Assembly: GCA_948146395.1 (NCBI GenBank)
Contig: OX411548.1
Span: forward strand, 62,391,020 to 62,455,019
Origin: Fragum whitleyi
Lineage: Eukaryota; Mollusca; Bivalvia; Cardiida; Cardiidae
Direction of reading: 5' to 3'
DNA: 64,000 bases
Positions 22,641-34,573 of this stretch are shown in pieces; position 1 is the first letter of the stretch, and the number at the start of each line of letters is the position of its first letter. A program made the position numbers and the translations under genes. The notes under the pieces were generated by a model. The model did not search any database. It was not told the origin of the DNA and worked only from the letters and a program-made list of their open reading frames with translations.

Positions 22641-22984
22641 TTGTAAACGGAGAATGTTTGGATAAAAGCAACATATAATATAACTTTAGCCTACGGGTGA
22701 ATTCGTGTGATACATTTTACATAGTTATATTCAACACTCAAATATAAACGTTTATATGACTGTCCCCTTGGTCTATTGCTCGAACATAACCTTGAACTCT
22801 AGGCAGTTGAAAAACAAAATCAACATTTTTGCTAGGAGTCAAGCAATGAGAAAGAACCAATGTTTGCATACTTCAATCTAAAAATATGTTTTATTCATAG
22901 CACAGATATGAGCATCATTTGCTGAAGGCTTCAATGCAGCACAGGACAACATCGTATAATGAGTGGTCGACTTTGTTTAAAGGT

Positions 22985-23510
22985 AACTGGAGAACTATTG
23001 GATTAACAAGTTTTCCAGATGGATCGGTGCGAATTTATATGCCTGTTGATATGTTGCTAGGTTTCGCGAATGTTTGTGGAAAATCGTACATGTGATGAGG
23101 TACACAACATTTGAAGTTTTGCAATTGTGTGAAACTCTAATTGTAGTTAAATCGCCAAGATGAGATTTCAAAAGTCTGCATGCCTTCCAGGAAAATGCTC
23201 GTTTGACACCGCAGTGTTTTACTTGTTCGAGATATTCTGAGATAGTCATTGGTTGCAGCAGTACTTAATTTCGCTCTACCAATAATGTCTCGAAGTGACT
23301 TGGGTATTCAGTATGCTAGATCTTGTTCCCCAGGGAATATATTTCTGAGTTAAATGGATGACTTAAGTTTGGACCAGTGTTTGTCTATTATTGAGTGATA
23401 ATTCTTTGAAGCGTTGTCGAAAGGCACACTGTTGTATACAGATTTCGAAGGTTCAGGCTGTAAGGGATTTTCCTTAAACAACGGTTCTACGAGATTAAAG
23501 ACTAATTCTA
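22985..23510 (-). pseudogene. Penelope-like retroelement fossil (3' end)
   Basis: Read on the minus strand, the best-preserved piece (22995-23249) contains CKTSNVVYLITC preceded by a CGVKR-like segment. That arrangement is the entry of the GIY-YIG endonuclease region in Penelope-like elements. Upstream, in other frames, come a KNYHSIIDKHWSKLKSS-like segment and IPKSLRDIIGRAKLS. These resemble the reverse-transcriptase thumb-to-linker region of the same group. Several stops and frameshifts separate the pieces. The catalytic core of the RT and the end of the nuclease (YVGxT, R and E) are absent or unrecognisable. Family assignment is from remembered motif patterns, not a search. Confidence 0.6.
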
Positions 23511-23726
23511 AATCAAATTAACTAACCATTCAGGATATAATACAGTAACATTTGATACCTTTTAAAGCTCTGTTTAAATTTTAACTCCATGAACCATTGA
23601 GGAAACCTGTGAGCAGGCTTAGAAACAAGAGCTGTCGGTGTACAGCGAAGCAAGACTATCCCTAATGCTGGATAAAAACAGCAAATCAATATCGACATTT
23701 GAATTTCAATTAAATGAAAGTTAAGA

Positions 23727-24211
23727 GTCAAGAATCTTTGTCCAGAGGCTGATATTATAGTCACAGAAGCATGTACAAAGTTTCAAAGCAATAGCTTTAG
23801 TAGGAACAGATACATAACTGATATACAATATTTTCACGTAAAAACTTAACCAAGAATTTCTAAGTACGAAAAGGATTAAAATTCCACTAAATTCAATATC
23901 AGAGTAATGAATCTTTGTCTAGAGGCTGATATTATGGTCACAGAGGCATTTGTAAAGTTTCCAAGCAATAGCTTTAAAAGAAACAGAAATATTACAGATG
24001 AACAACATTTGCACGTAAAAACTTAACCAGGAATTTCTAAGTCTGAAAAGGGTTAAATTCCATCAAAACTCAATATCAGAGTATTGAATCTTTGTCTGAA
24101 AGTTGATATCATGGTTACAAAAGCATGTGCAAAGTTTGAAAGCAAAAGCTAAGGTAGAAATAGAGATATTACTGATATGCAACATTTGCATGTAAAAACT
24201 TAACCGATGCA
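23727..24211. repeat. 177-bp tandem array, ~2.7 units
   Basis: The words AATCTTTGTC and AGGCTGATATTAT recur at 23733, 23910 and 24087, a period of exactly 177 bp twice. Each unit also has ACGTAAAAACTTAACC. The last unit is cut at about 24205 and runs into a GACGCCGACGCC-rich end (24217-24245). Confidence 0.85.
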
Positions 24212-24280
24212 TTATGCCGACGCCGACACTGACGCCGACGCCCGGGTGACCAAAATAGCCCCCGTATTCTATAAAGAGTC

Positions 24281-25294
24281 GAACTAAAAAGGTTTTTTCA
24301 CGATTTAGCGTAAGTTTTTGTACTAAATTTAAAAAAAAAAAAACTGCTCGACAATTTTCGTTTATATTTCACACGTTTTAGGGCATTAAAATCAAATCTA
24401 GTTCGTATAAAAAAGTATGTGTCATTATGCTTACCTAATATAGCAATTCCCTTATTTTCGAGGCAACAGTATGGATCCTTAACATTGACACAGGAAATTA
24501 GCATTGACAATATCATTTCATGTTTATAAGCATCAATAACCCGTCGCGCTTATTTTTTTACGCCGTCACACGTTTGCATCTTTGTGCAGCCGTTATGAAA
24601 TATTTTTTCAGGCCTAAGTAATATATCTAAGCAAGATAAATGCCTACTCATACTTTTTTAGAAACATTTTAATTCTTTATATCCAAACATTCAAAATAAG
24701 TTCTTGACACTTACAGTATTTTTAGTCACGACCAGGCTTGAGGATGTGACAGATAAGAAGGACTAGAATTAAAAAAGAGAAGAATGGGTTCTTTGAAGAA
24801 ATTTCAGATAATGAGTAAAATATGGGATTATTTATTTTTATTAGAAAACATAAGTGTATTTAAGATCAATTTTGTGAGAAGCACGTAACAATGCTTATTC
24901 AATTTATAAGAACAGAGGTACTCTGAACTATTTGATCTAGATTTAAACCAGCAAAACAGGGAAATGGGGATGTTTTTGTCACTGGACGACCAATACATTG
25001 GGAATACAGCCTAATTATGGCTTTAGTAACTAGTGTTTGACACCCGAAGGCGATAAAACAAAATAATTCATTGAGGTAGGTCTGTAACATTGCCGACATC
25101 AGGAAAAAAGTAATCATGTGCATTTCACTCATTTTTCCCTAGTTGATGGTTTCGAAAAGTTTAAATGATGATAATTTAATAAAATAAAATGAATAAATAA
25201 ATAAAGTTGAATATAGACCTTCCATTTAGCCTAGCGTACACTTGCCTTATTTAGTCCGTACGGCGCCTGTTAACCTCTAACTCTCGGCGTCCTA
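24281..25294. other. no gene seen
   Basis: AT-rich, with a poly(A) run near 24330. Two minus-strand frames (24298-24516, 24899-25132) carry no recognisable domain. Confidence 0.4.
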
Positions 25295-25645
25295 CAGCTA
25301 ATAACATCGTGAAATTGACAAAAGGAATGATTTAGGATTGAAATGAATGGGATGAGCGACTTTCCAATGAATTCAACGTTTTTAGTTGAAACTGATAGAT
25401 CCTATTTAATCAGGTATTGTAACATAAATTAAAATCTGTGTCTTCACATACCTTTTCAGACTTTTCAAAATTCACGCTGGTCAATGAAAATATTAAATGA
25501 TTTGAATGCTTCTAATTTCGAATTAATTACGAGCAATTCGGGAACGTTGTGAATGACATCGGAGCTTTTTTTTATTGAGATTGTTTGGAATACCAAGAAT
25601 GAAGCGCCGACCGAGTGACTCGATTCAGAATGAATGTGAGTGGGG
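25295..25645 (-). mobile_element. family A MITE, degenerate
   Basis: Left terminus CAGCTAATAACATCGTGAAA is clear. The body has GAATGGGATGAGCGAC and later GAATGAAGCGCCGACCGAGT, matching the minus-oriented CGCTGAGTGAGCG region. The hairpin and right terminus are lost. Confidence 0.55.
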
Positions 25646-25950
25646 TCTTTTTTACCAGGTTCCTAATAACAGTATGATATCAATGCGTCCATCAGTCGGG
25701 TACCGTAAACCTTAAGATTATTCTAACATAAGATCTGTTAGGCTAAGCCAAAAACACAAGTCTCAAATAACCGAAAAAACAAACAAACGACAATAACAAC
25801 CAAAACTAAAACTAAACAGATCTTCAACAATGCGGGTGAGCATCAAACCTGTTAGTCTCTAGATTGACTTACTTTACTGCATAAACAATAAGCATTCACC
25901 GGTTACTCATTGATTGATAAATTAAAAGTCTTTTTCACAAAAGAATCAAC

Positions 25951-26109
25951 ATGTATGCCTTATTTTTTACATCCCTTGTGCTTCAAACGTCTTTGCGTGC
26001 AGTAATGCCATCACTGGTGTTGAGTGATGTCACGTCCATGGAGACCAAAAACGTACCTTTGGAGAGGGTTTTGATTCAATTTTACAAAATAACAGATTAT
26101 AACATGTGA
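25951..26109 (+). other. 52-codon ORF with signal-peptide-like start
   Basis: Begins MYALFFTSLVLQTSLRA, hydrophobic then small residues as in a secretory signal, and reads on through about 35 more residues. Its TGA (26107-26109) lies inside the left end of the family C element at 26104. It could be a first exon broken by that insertion, or chance. No homologue recognised. Confidence 0.2.
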
Positions 26110-26370
26110 CCCTTCATGCGTAAAGGGACCATCTAGGAAGTGCGTAAAGTGTCGATTCTAGTCAAACTGCACGGACTGAGCAGACTGAATAGGATCGAAA
26201 CTTTTCCTACCCTAGTAATTTTCTGAATCAAGGATGATCACACTACCTTTCTATGAAATATTTTTTTTGAATATAAAGCTCTGGTTGACCATTAATAGAA
26301 TCAATCTCTTTTTCAAATGTCTATTATACACAATTCCCAGATGGTCCCTTTATCGCGTGACGGGTCACAT
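26104..26370 (+). mobile_element. family C MITE
   Basis: 267 bp. Ends ATGTGACCCTTCATGCGTAA and, from the right, ATGTGACCCGTCACGCGATA. Both continue into AAAGGGACCATCTxGGAA, giving terminal inverted repeats of about 36 bp. This is the best-preserved family C copy. Confidence 0.85.
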
Positions 26371-26644
26371 ATATATGTTTTTATTAATTTTATTCAACAA
26401 GTTTCAAAAATATTTTCATGGGGATTATCCGACGTCGTCGGTATCAATGTCAATAGTTATAAATATAAGGACTATTATATATACATGTATGCATATGTAT
26501 TAAGTAAAATGTTCATAGTTTATATTGCAAATGATGATTAAAACAAATTCAAATCATCTTGAATACTTTAACTTTCAGTACACATAATGAATAAATATGC
26601 TTCGAGTTAGTTTTGTACCACACAAAATGAAAACAAACTTTTGT

Positions 26645-27060
26645 GCCTAAAATATCAGTACTTCCAGTACTTTGATTTCAACAAAGGATCTGGAATGCTC
26701 CTTTTTGTTTGTGTAAACATTTGTTCTATAGAATTGAATAATTATTAAACTATTTCAGTCAATTATTCATCAAAAAGAGCATCATAACAGTCAGTTAATA
26801 GTGATTTATTGTCATAATAGCGTAAATGTACTTGATGACCTTTGACCTCAGTAATTTGCATAATAGACATTTCCTGGACTGCAGACAGTGCAGATTTTGT
26901 TCAGCAAAGGTTCATGAACAGTTTGTACTATATAACTTTGCATTACATTTCGGGCCTCCCTAAAGTGATTTCTAGAGGTCTCCTGGAAAATAGTTACTAG
27001 TCTATATCGTATTCGTCTGTCTCAGAAGCGAATATTGGCGAATACCAATTGCGACAGGCA
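26645..27060 (-). repeat. dispersed repeat M, copy 2 (inverted)
   Basis: Inverted relative of 22240-22640. It keeps the DR1 sequence as TGACCTTTGACCT at 26836-26848, the GGGCCTCCCT block and the AGTACTTCCAGTACTTTGAT block. Divergence is moderate. Confidence 0.6.
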
Positions 27061-27842
27061 CGGAAGATATTTCATTGGGGCCATTCTACTTTGCATCTTT
27101 TCAATCTGTAAAACTATATCAATTCAAAATTTTATTTGAAAATTAAATAAATGATAGCTAAATATTCAACCCTAGATACCACTCCAATTGACGAATAGAT
27201 ATTGCCGTGGTCAAGGGGGACCAGATCCGTCATGCACTTGTTTGCAATTCGACAGGCGGGTTTAGTTGTTAAATTATTCTAGAAAAGTCATTGCGTTTTT
27301 TACAGAAATCATAAAAATCTTAATCGATGAATAAAAACTGGCTCCATTCTTCCCAAAATACGTTTAGAATTGGTTAACTACAGTTTAAGCAAAAACTATC
27401 TCCGAGCAGAAAAAGTCTAATATCAACCGCAATAGTGTAATAAGATATCGATAGTGAGTGATTTTACTGGCATCCAAACTCTTAAAGGTAAAAATAGGCT
27501 CTCCTGCAAAAAATAAACCAACAATTGTAAGGATTCTCAATTCTTATTGGGAAGAAAGTCGGGAGGAAAAAACATTGTATTATACTTATGCAATTGTTAC
27601 CACCCTTTAGAAAAATAAATTTCTTAAATTAGATCCTTATTCGCTTTTGATGTGCAAATTAGGTTACAAAAATAATAACTATTTAGACTTTTAGCATGCA
27701 ATTTACTATGAAGCAATTATTTAATATAAAAAGTTATCCTTTAATTTCTAAACCTTAAACAGAAATTATCTATGAATTATACTTATAGGGCTTCAGATTT
27801 TGTTAAATTGAATCTCTTATGTTATGGTTTAAAATACTATTA
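27061..27842. other. no gene seen
   Basis: Nothing recognised. TATTA at 27838-27842 is the putative target duplication of the next element. Confidence 0.4.
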
Positions 27843-28650
27843 GAGATTATCCACTTAGGTGGACTTCGGACATAGGATGTCTGACTTCGGACTTGAAGGG
27901 GTCGTCTCAAAATGAAAGAAACTATAATCGTTGATACGTCATAATTGTATAAAAGGATGACGTCTCGGATCATATATTTAAGTCTGATTCGTTAGTATGG
28001 AGGTACCAGAACCAGTAAAATTTCGGACATGCATGTTGTTATATCTTTTCAAATGTGGGCGCATCTATCTAACCAAGCTAAGTAATTTCTATACTGCAAC
28101 GTAGACATATCAGCTTGTCTCTCCATCTATCTATCAGCTAATGAACCTGTTAACTCAATTTTCTTTAGTTCTTTGAAACTAATCTTTTATATGCAGCTGG
28201 CCTATTTCTAGAGACAACTGGGAGTGGTCATTTCATTCAAGAGCAATGTCAAAACTTTGATCATTATCTCAAATCTTGTGTTGCCTAGCAACCTGTTATT
28301 GTTTTTTTAAAGCGCTTGCGTTGCATTCTACATAAGTTGCTCGCTATAAACAGTTCGAAACCGTGTTCGGCGAGCGCATAATTGCATTTTGTGAACCGAA
28401 CGCAGCACATTGAACTAAACCCAGCAAATACCCCATGAACACATTTGATTTTTTACGATATCATATAAAGAATGATCATTGTCTTTTATCATTCCCTTTT
28501 TAATGGAAAAGAACACCTTTAAAGTATTCAAAATTATGCAGTTAATAGGTCTACTGTATTAAATTGTATCGCATTTGGAGATTTATCTACATAATTTTAA
28601 TAACCTGCATTCGACAATACTGGCCTGTATACTTTCAATAAGGCTTACTT

Positions 28651-28922
28651 GAATGGAAGTTTACGCCGCTTTCAACAATCGTTAACTATATCGCGGCGGC
28701 TGGAGCAAGAGCAGTGGATTCCTGGTATTTCTCACACCAGTACCACCATCTAATTCTTTTCTAGCCTGCAGCTGCTATCCTATATAGATAGGTCTACGAC
28801 TATCAACCCATTGGTAGAAGCAAATACATGTAGTCCAAAAGTATGGGTGTCGCAGTCGGGGATCGAATCCGAGACCTCTAGATTAAATGTCCGACGCGCT
28901 ACCAACTGCGCTATGGCGGCGG
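28651..28922 (-). mobile_element. S1 tRNA-derived SINE
   Basis: Minus-strand head GCGCAGTTGGTAGCGCGTCG with GGATTCGATCCCCGACTGCG, then the S1 body. A small TATAGATAGG duplication sits in the middle of the body. Inserted inside the 2.4-kb element. Confidence 0.85.
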
Positions 28923-29544
28923 CCAACTTTCAATTAGCTCATAATGCACTAGATAATTATCTTTCTGCTTTTGTCAGTCTACTGAAGCGATCATATTTTT
29001 CAAAAGAAAATCGAGTAATCGTAAAAGCCATCTCGAGGTATCATCGCCGTTGCTTGCGTTTTCAATCCGACATGTGTAAAGATTTTTTTAAACTTTAAAT
29101 GGTATCTCTGAAGGCAAAAGTTGAAACTTCGAATAAATATTAACTGTCCAAAGAAATTCTTAATCTTGATTTGGCTATATTATTAACTTACTTTTGTTAC
29201 AAATGTTTACCTTTTCTTAGTGTGAGATTTTTTTCATCAATCAAATGTTTTGAAAAGGGTAGAAAAAAAAGAAGGATTTAGTCAGATTTTATTGAGAAAT
29301 AAGCATCAAACAATCATGATGGAAGGCATCTTCATGATGTGTTTTAATCTAAATACAGAGCATGAAGTCGGTGTATACAAACACAGCTTTTAGGCAAACG
29401 TAAGATGTATGTTGAAAAAAGCTAAGAACATATGAGGACCAAGTGTAAACCCAATACAGTATTGTACTAGAATAACATATTGCCTTCTTGCTTTTCAGTG
29501 TTTTATTAAAAAAAAAGTAACGGTAGAGAATTAAATGAAAATCC

Positions 29545-29865
29545 CACCGCTACAAAAAATATGCTCTGCTTTCGTTCATTTCACTCTATTTGAAGTTATT
29601 GGATCACTGCCAAATAAACAAATCTTTATGACTTCAAGATAACTTTGCCTTGTAAAAGCATGCAAAATGACGCGTTTTAAGAAATGTGTTATTAAATTTT
29701 AACAATTTGTCTAATCTTTTAATCGAAGAAATAGAGTAATCGTTTGTTTTTCGGGTAAGATTAATTAATATTCATTTCGTGACAAATAAAAGCTATAATT
29801 ACACTCGGAGCCACTTCTGAAAATGTATCTTCTGTTGCTCACCAAATTAAATATAGATCGACACT
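29545..29865 (+). repeat. dispersed repeat R2, copy 2
   Basis: TTCATTTCACTCTATTTGAA, AATGACGCGTTTTAAGAAA, AATCGTTTGTTTTTCGGGTA and ACTCGGAGCCACTTCTGAAA match the copies at 2085 and 44865 in order. Confidence 0.55.
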
Positions 29866-30267
29866 GAAAATAAAAAGAAAACGATGTTCCTCTAATTCGT
29901 TGGATTTTTGATGCTTTGGCCGGAAGTCGGCAATATTATGACAAAATATTAAATCGTTGACGTAAGGATGTCATCTTTCTTTGCTTTGGCTTTGTGCATT
30001 TGTATATGTGCTCGAAGTGATAACAATTCTCAAACGTTTCGAGAACGATTACAACTTGTAATGTTACGCGTCCTTAGCATCATAAAATCATAGTACTTTA
30101 TTGTGAAAAAATCGGCGAAAAATCAAAACATGCCATACACAATCATGTACATGTTCTTATATTAGTAAAGGGTTACAGGTAAAAGCTGTTTGTGTATTTT
30201 TAGACATCCCCTGATATTTAAGTAAGTCAGATGTCCGATCTCGGAGTTCACCTAAGTGGATAATGTC

Positions 30268-30840
30268 TATTAATAAGAGAACAAATCATAACTTTAAACA
30301 ATGAGTACAGTTCAAGACTGACTGATATTCAAAGGTGTTTCTTTGGTTCGTACTCAAATACCTTTTTATCCTCTGAGAAGAAACAATGATAGATAAAAAA
30401 AAAGTTAAAACAAATACAACAATTTATCTAATTGAAATATTCTTAAACATGATAATAGTTACTTTCGTAAAAACAAACACCATTGAATATATGTTGAAGA
30501 CAGTATTAGATAGGATTAAATCTTTTTTCCATTTATGTTTAATTAAAAAATGTACCTATTTCAAGTATGTAAAAGAAATTTTTACAGAGTAACAACTCAT
30601 ATTCTAACAAATATTATTCTAACAGGATTTTTTCTCTCTTTCCCTTTCTTTGAATTTGCAGTGAAATTTCCGAATAACGGAAATTTTGTCGAGACAATAT
30701 CCATATTCTTTTTATTTTCTCTTTATTTTTACATTCATAATTTCTCTTTTCTAATTGAATTCAATATATCACTCTAGAATGCCATCAGGTTCGTTCACCA
30801 TCAGTACTTTCAGTGCTTTGATTGTAGATGGCTCGTTTAA
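30268..30840. other. no gene seen
   Basis: AT-rich. The frames at 30386-30592 and 30550-30777 are low complexity. A GTACTTTCAGTGCTTTGATT block near 30803 is a shard of repeat M. Confidence 0.4.
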
Positions 30841-31390
30841 AGCTACTCTTTCACAGTTCTTCACAGAAAAATACAAAACTGGTTCTTCGATTTGGAAATT
30901 TGTGCATTTTCTGGTGTTTTACAGCAACTAACAACAACTCATTCAAAAAAATGTAGCTTGAATGCTCGAAGCAGCAAGGTCAGTGATGGAACCAGTCTAT
31001 TTATATCCATTCTATAAATTACGAGATTCATATTTTTCATGTATGATGTTTCATTTTTCGCATGTATTGATATGAAGTTTCCAACTTTACAAATACTTCG
31101 ACCATGACCTTTGATAGAATGTGACAAACAGACGGAATTACATGCGTAAATAGTTGGCTCAAAATGTAAGAACAATCTTTATGCGTTAGTAGTCGCATTA
31201 TTTTTTCAAAATGGAATTCCACCAAATTCTGGATTATCTGTCGGTTTTTTCGTTGCTTTACCAGATCGAATCTTATTATTGTAGTGCTTTCTACACGAAA
31301 AATTCATAATTTCCGATTAATTTTTACACAAAAAAAATGAAAAAAAAATAATAAAAAAATCACATTTTTCCAATCCGTGAAAGAGCAGCT
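30841..31390 (-). mobile_element. TTAA-flanked element G, copy 2
   Basis: 550 bp. Left end AGCTACTCTTTCACAG after TTAA (30837-30840); right end GTGAAAGAGCAGCT followed by TGAA, a decayed TTAA. Inverted relative to the copy at 6861. Its minus-strand frame (30939-31175) keeps FEPxIYAC, GNFISIxAK and VIYRxxINRL at matching places. Confidence 0.75.
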
Positions 31391-31446
31391 TGAATAGATT
31401 AGGTGTTTTATGACCACTCATTCAATATATCATGGTCTTGCGAGCA

Positions 31447-31830
31447 ACTGTTAAGAACATCGTGAAATTGTCAAGGTCAAGTTGAATGAATTTGAAATGA
31501 ATTTGGAATGAAATTTAATTAGTTGGAGGAGCGATTTTTTGAATGATTAACGATCATTTATTACCTCCCTTTCAAAAATCAACGTAATTTCATGCTTGTG
31601 TATCTATTCGGGCCAATCAGACGCTTTAACATCCTCATTTAGTTATGAAATAGTGCGATTATCCGCACGATTTGAATGAAATGTTGATCGCCATGAAAGA
31701 TTATGAAGCATTTTTGAACAATTCCATCTTATTTTTTAATGACACAAGATACAAAATAAGAAAAGTAATCAGACATTTTTAAAAGGGGGGTAAACATAAT
31801 CGCAGATTTCGTCCAATTGGACAGCTAGAT
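31447..31830 (-). mobile_element. family A MITE, rearranged
   Basis: Left end GTTAAGAACATCGTGAAATT. The first hairpin arm is lost just before TTATTACCTCCC. The far end runs into a second hairpin arm (ATTTCGTCCAATTGGACAG), so two decayed copies may be fused here. Confidence 0.55.
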
Positions 31831-32532
31831 ATACGCTGCCTACGTTAATTGCACGCTTATCGCACATCGCACACGGAGGTTCCAGAATGACCCAAAATAT
31901 GAAAAATTAGGGTGTTCTATAAATGCTGAGTGTATTTGTGTGTGGACTGACTAACCGGCTGAAATGGCACAAAAAGCCTAAGATCAATCGAACTCATTCA
32001 GTTATAGCAAAAATAAGTGTTGAGAGATTGTACAAACCTTTACAACGTGTGTCATTCAAATGTCACTTTAATTTAGCTCGATTGAGATTTGAGCTATTGT
32101 TATTGCATTGTGCCCTCGCGCGTCAATCCGTGTGTTCGTTCGTTCATCCGTGTGTTCGTTCGTCAATCCGTGTGTTCGTTCGTTCATCCGAACATTTTGT
32201 GACTCAAAAGGCTCACCAACAATCTTTGAATAGATATCAACGAGGAGTGATTCGTTATTTAATCCATTAAAAAGTTGTTCCAATCATGAAACATGGATTT
32301 TATTGTCTATTTCAATTTTCACATAAGTTTTACAATGAGCAAGAAGCCCAAGAGGGCCTGTACTGCTCCTCTGGCACTTTCTGTTTACTAAATCTATGAC
32401 AAATATTAAATTGCTTTATAAAGTCAATAGATAAGATCTACTTAATTTGTTAGGAGATTATCATTAAATGGTAAAGTAGCTATAATACAAGCATGGTTAA
32501 ATAATAAACTCTTTGAGAGCTTCAGGAAGTGG
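31831..32532. other. no gene seen
   Basis: Contains the minisatellite at 32122. The 115-codon frame over it (31923-32270) is explained by that repeat and has no domain. Confidence 0.4.
32122..32190. repeat. 20-bp minisatellite
   Basis: About 3.5 alternating units of TCAATCCGTGTGTTCGTTCG and TCATCCGTGTGTTCGTTCG. Confidence 0.8.
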
Positions 32533-32771
32533 AATTAGGAAGTGCGAAAATGTCGACCGTAATCAGACTGCGCGATCTTCGCAGACTAACAAGGTCGAAA
32601 CTTTTCGCAAGTAGCACATTTTCTGAATCTAGATTTTTTTATTTTACCTTTGCTATGTAATTATGTCTTAAATTCGCCCTCTGGTTGGCCTATACTTCAT
32701 CCGATTATTTTCCAAAATATTTCCAAATATTTCTTTTACTGAAGGGACCCTTTTCGCGTGACGGGCCACAT
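32533..32771 (+). mobile_element. family C MITE, left end missing
   Basis: Starts inside the left inverted repeat (TTAGGAAGTGCGAAAATGTC), has the CAGACTGCGCGATC block and CTCTGGTTGGCCTAT, and ends GTGACGGGCCACAT. Confidence 0.7.
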
Positions 32772-33089
32772 TTATAAATGTAGGGGGCAGTGGATGTGTT
32801 AAAAATGAATGTTCCATAAATGTTCCTATTCCAATGACACCATCATAGGTCAAACAGGTCAAATATTTACATTGATGATATATGATAAATGACATTCCAT
32901 TGAAATTTTAAGAAAATAGTTATGGGGAATTCATGTTTACAAGGAACTTTAAGTGAAACCCTTCTTTTCCATGACACAGAATAATACAAGGGTGTTGTCA
33001 AACAGCTATAATGTGTGCTTGATCTAATATTGGGTACATTTAATCAGAGTTTCAAGAAAATCCACCAATAAATGTACAAGATTTGCTAA

Positions 33090-33830
33090 CTAGTCATTTT
33101 CCTTCCTGTTTCCCCTTTTTTCCGTGACACAGCATCATAATACCAAAAAAGAAGAAACCTGAAAAGATTCCATCTTAAGAATATTCCTGACAAAAATTAT
33201 TCATATCCAATAAAAAGATTTCAGAGAAGAATATTTTATATTTCACTGTATATATCCATAAGGAGAGTCCAAACAAATTTTAACCAAACATTCTGAAAGA
33301 ACATGTCCTTAGCATCATTCTTGTGAAGTTTGATTGAATTCTGACGAGTAGTTTTGAAGAATATTTTCAATAATTTATCAAATTGGCACCCGTTTCGGTG
33401 CGTGAAAACACAAAGAGCCAACGATAATTGCTGTGAATTTAGATTGAACTATGACCGGCAGTTTCTTTTTTTTTTTTAAAAAACCGACTTTTTTATATTT
33501 CATCATAGATATGCCCTATATCTGGTGACTTTATAAAGCCCATTTTATTAGCCCAATCAGAATCTTACGAAAATATCTGAAAGAGCATCTCCCGAGCATT
33601 ATTCCTGTAGAATTCTAACCAGTACTTTCGGAAAATAAGATATTTTCATATTTCATCCTATGGGACCATTTCTCTGTGATTCAACAGCCCATAGAGCCCC
33701 TGGCAGTTATATAAGCAGCCAAGTCAAAGTCTTATGAAAAAATATGAAAAAAAACATGTCTCAGGGACCATTCCTGTGAATTTGGTTGAATTTTGCCCAT
33801 TAGTCTCAGAGAAGAATAATTTTAAAGAAA
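33090..33830. repeat. degenerate tandem repeat, ~180-200 bp unit
   Basis: Three to four diverged units share a set of phrases: AACATGTC or AGCATCT, CATTCCTGTGAATTT, TTGAATTxTGxC and GAAGAATATTTT, near 33300-33360, 33560-33660 and 33740-33830. Confidence 0.5.
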
Positions 33831-34094
33831 TGGTAAACTGGTGCACACACACAGGCATATTTACGACGGACACAAGGCTATGACAATAGGGGCTAGACGT
33901 CATCCAGAGGGGCTAAAATCGGGATGTTGCTTTACTCAAAAATGGCTTCAAGGATATCATCCAGAGTGATCCCTTAATGACCTGTTACCATATGCCTCGT
34001 AAGAATCACCTTTTTTTTTACTTTAAACTTTATTTTATGAAGCATTAAACTAGTGCAGAGGAGATGAAAAATATTTCCAAACTGGGTGTTGTAA

Positions 34095-34225
34095 ATGAGT
34101 TTTCTTGTCAATGGTGATGATTCTAGACCGATTAAACGCAGCTACAAGCCTCCAGTTGTTAAAAAATGTTGTAAAGTTGGGTTTCCTTGCCCGTGTTGCG
34201 TCCCTTTAATTTTACAAATAAACAG
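34095..34225 (+). other. possible short first coding exon
   Basis: An ATG at 34095 opens 43 codons (MSFLVNGDDSRPIKRSYK, then a cysteine-rich KKCCKVGFPCPCC stretch) and runs into a good donor, AACAG|GTAAGA, at 34226. No matching downstream exon was found before 39.8 kb and no homologue is recognised. It is reported because the donor and composition are exon-like. Confidence 0.2.
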
Positions 34226-34573
34226 GTAAGAGTAAATTTTATGACCCGTTTACCTTGAAATGGGTAAAAAAATCTAAAATCACAGTGGAGATTTCGTAGA
34301 AAAGGAAGATACTAATAAATTTCGAAAGATAACTCATGTAGAAGGCAATGGGTTTATCTCTTTAATTGCGTCGTATTATATCTAGGATTCATTTACTTCC
34401 TTGTCCGTCAGTATTTACTTATGGAATGTGATTCTAACATTTTTTCCTAACATAGTTGAATTTTTTATATGTTCGGAAAATAACAGGCCAGAGACATATC
34501 GGTACAGAAATAAGGTTGAAAACTCATCATTTCACCATAGTACTTCTGCTAGAATCGGCGGTGCTCTGTTCAT

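Larger units (their letters stand above)
27843..30267. mobile_element. 2.4-kb element with terminal inverted repeats
   Basis: Left end GAGATTATCCACTTAGGTG; right end, read inward, GACATTATCCACTTAGGTG. Similarity continues more weakly for about 60 bp (xGACATCTGACTT). TATTA flanks both sides (27838-27842, 30268-30272), a possible 5-bp target duplication. The interior holds an S1 SINE and an R2 repeat copy and no transposase, so it is either a large non-autonomous element or two inverted ends of something decayed. Superfamily unknown. Confidence 0.55.

Noticed and set aside
31923..32270. 115-codon ORF with VCSFVHPCVRSS repeats
   Set aside because: Explained by the 20-bp minisatellite, which also keeps the opposite strand open.
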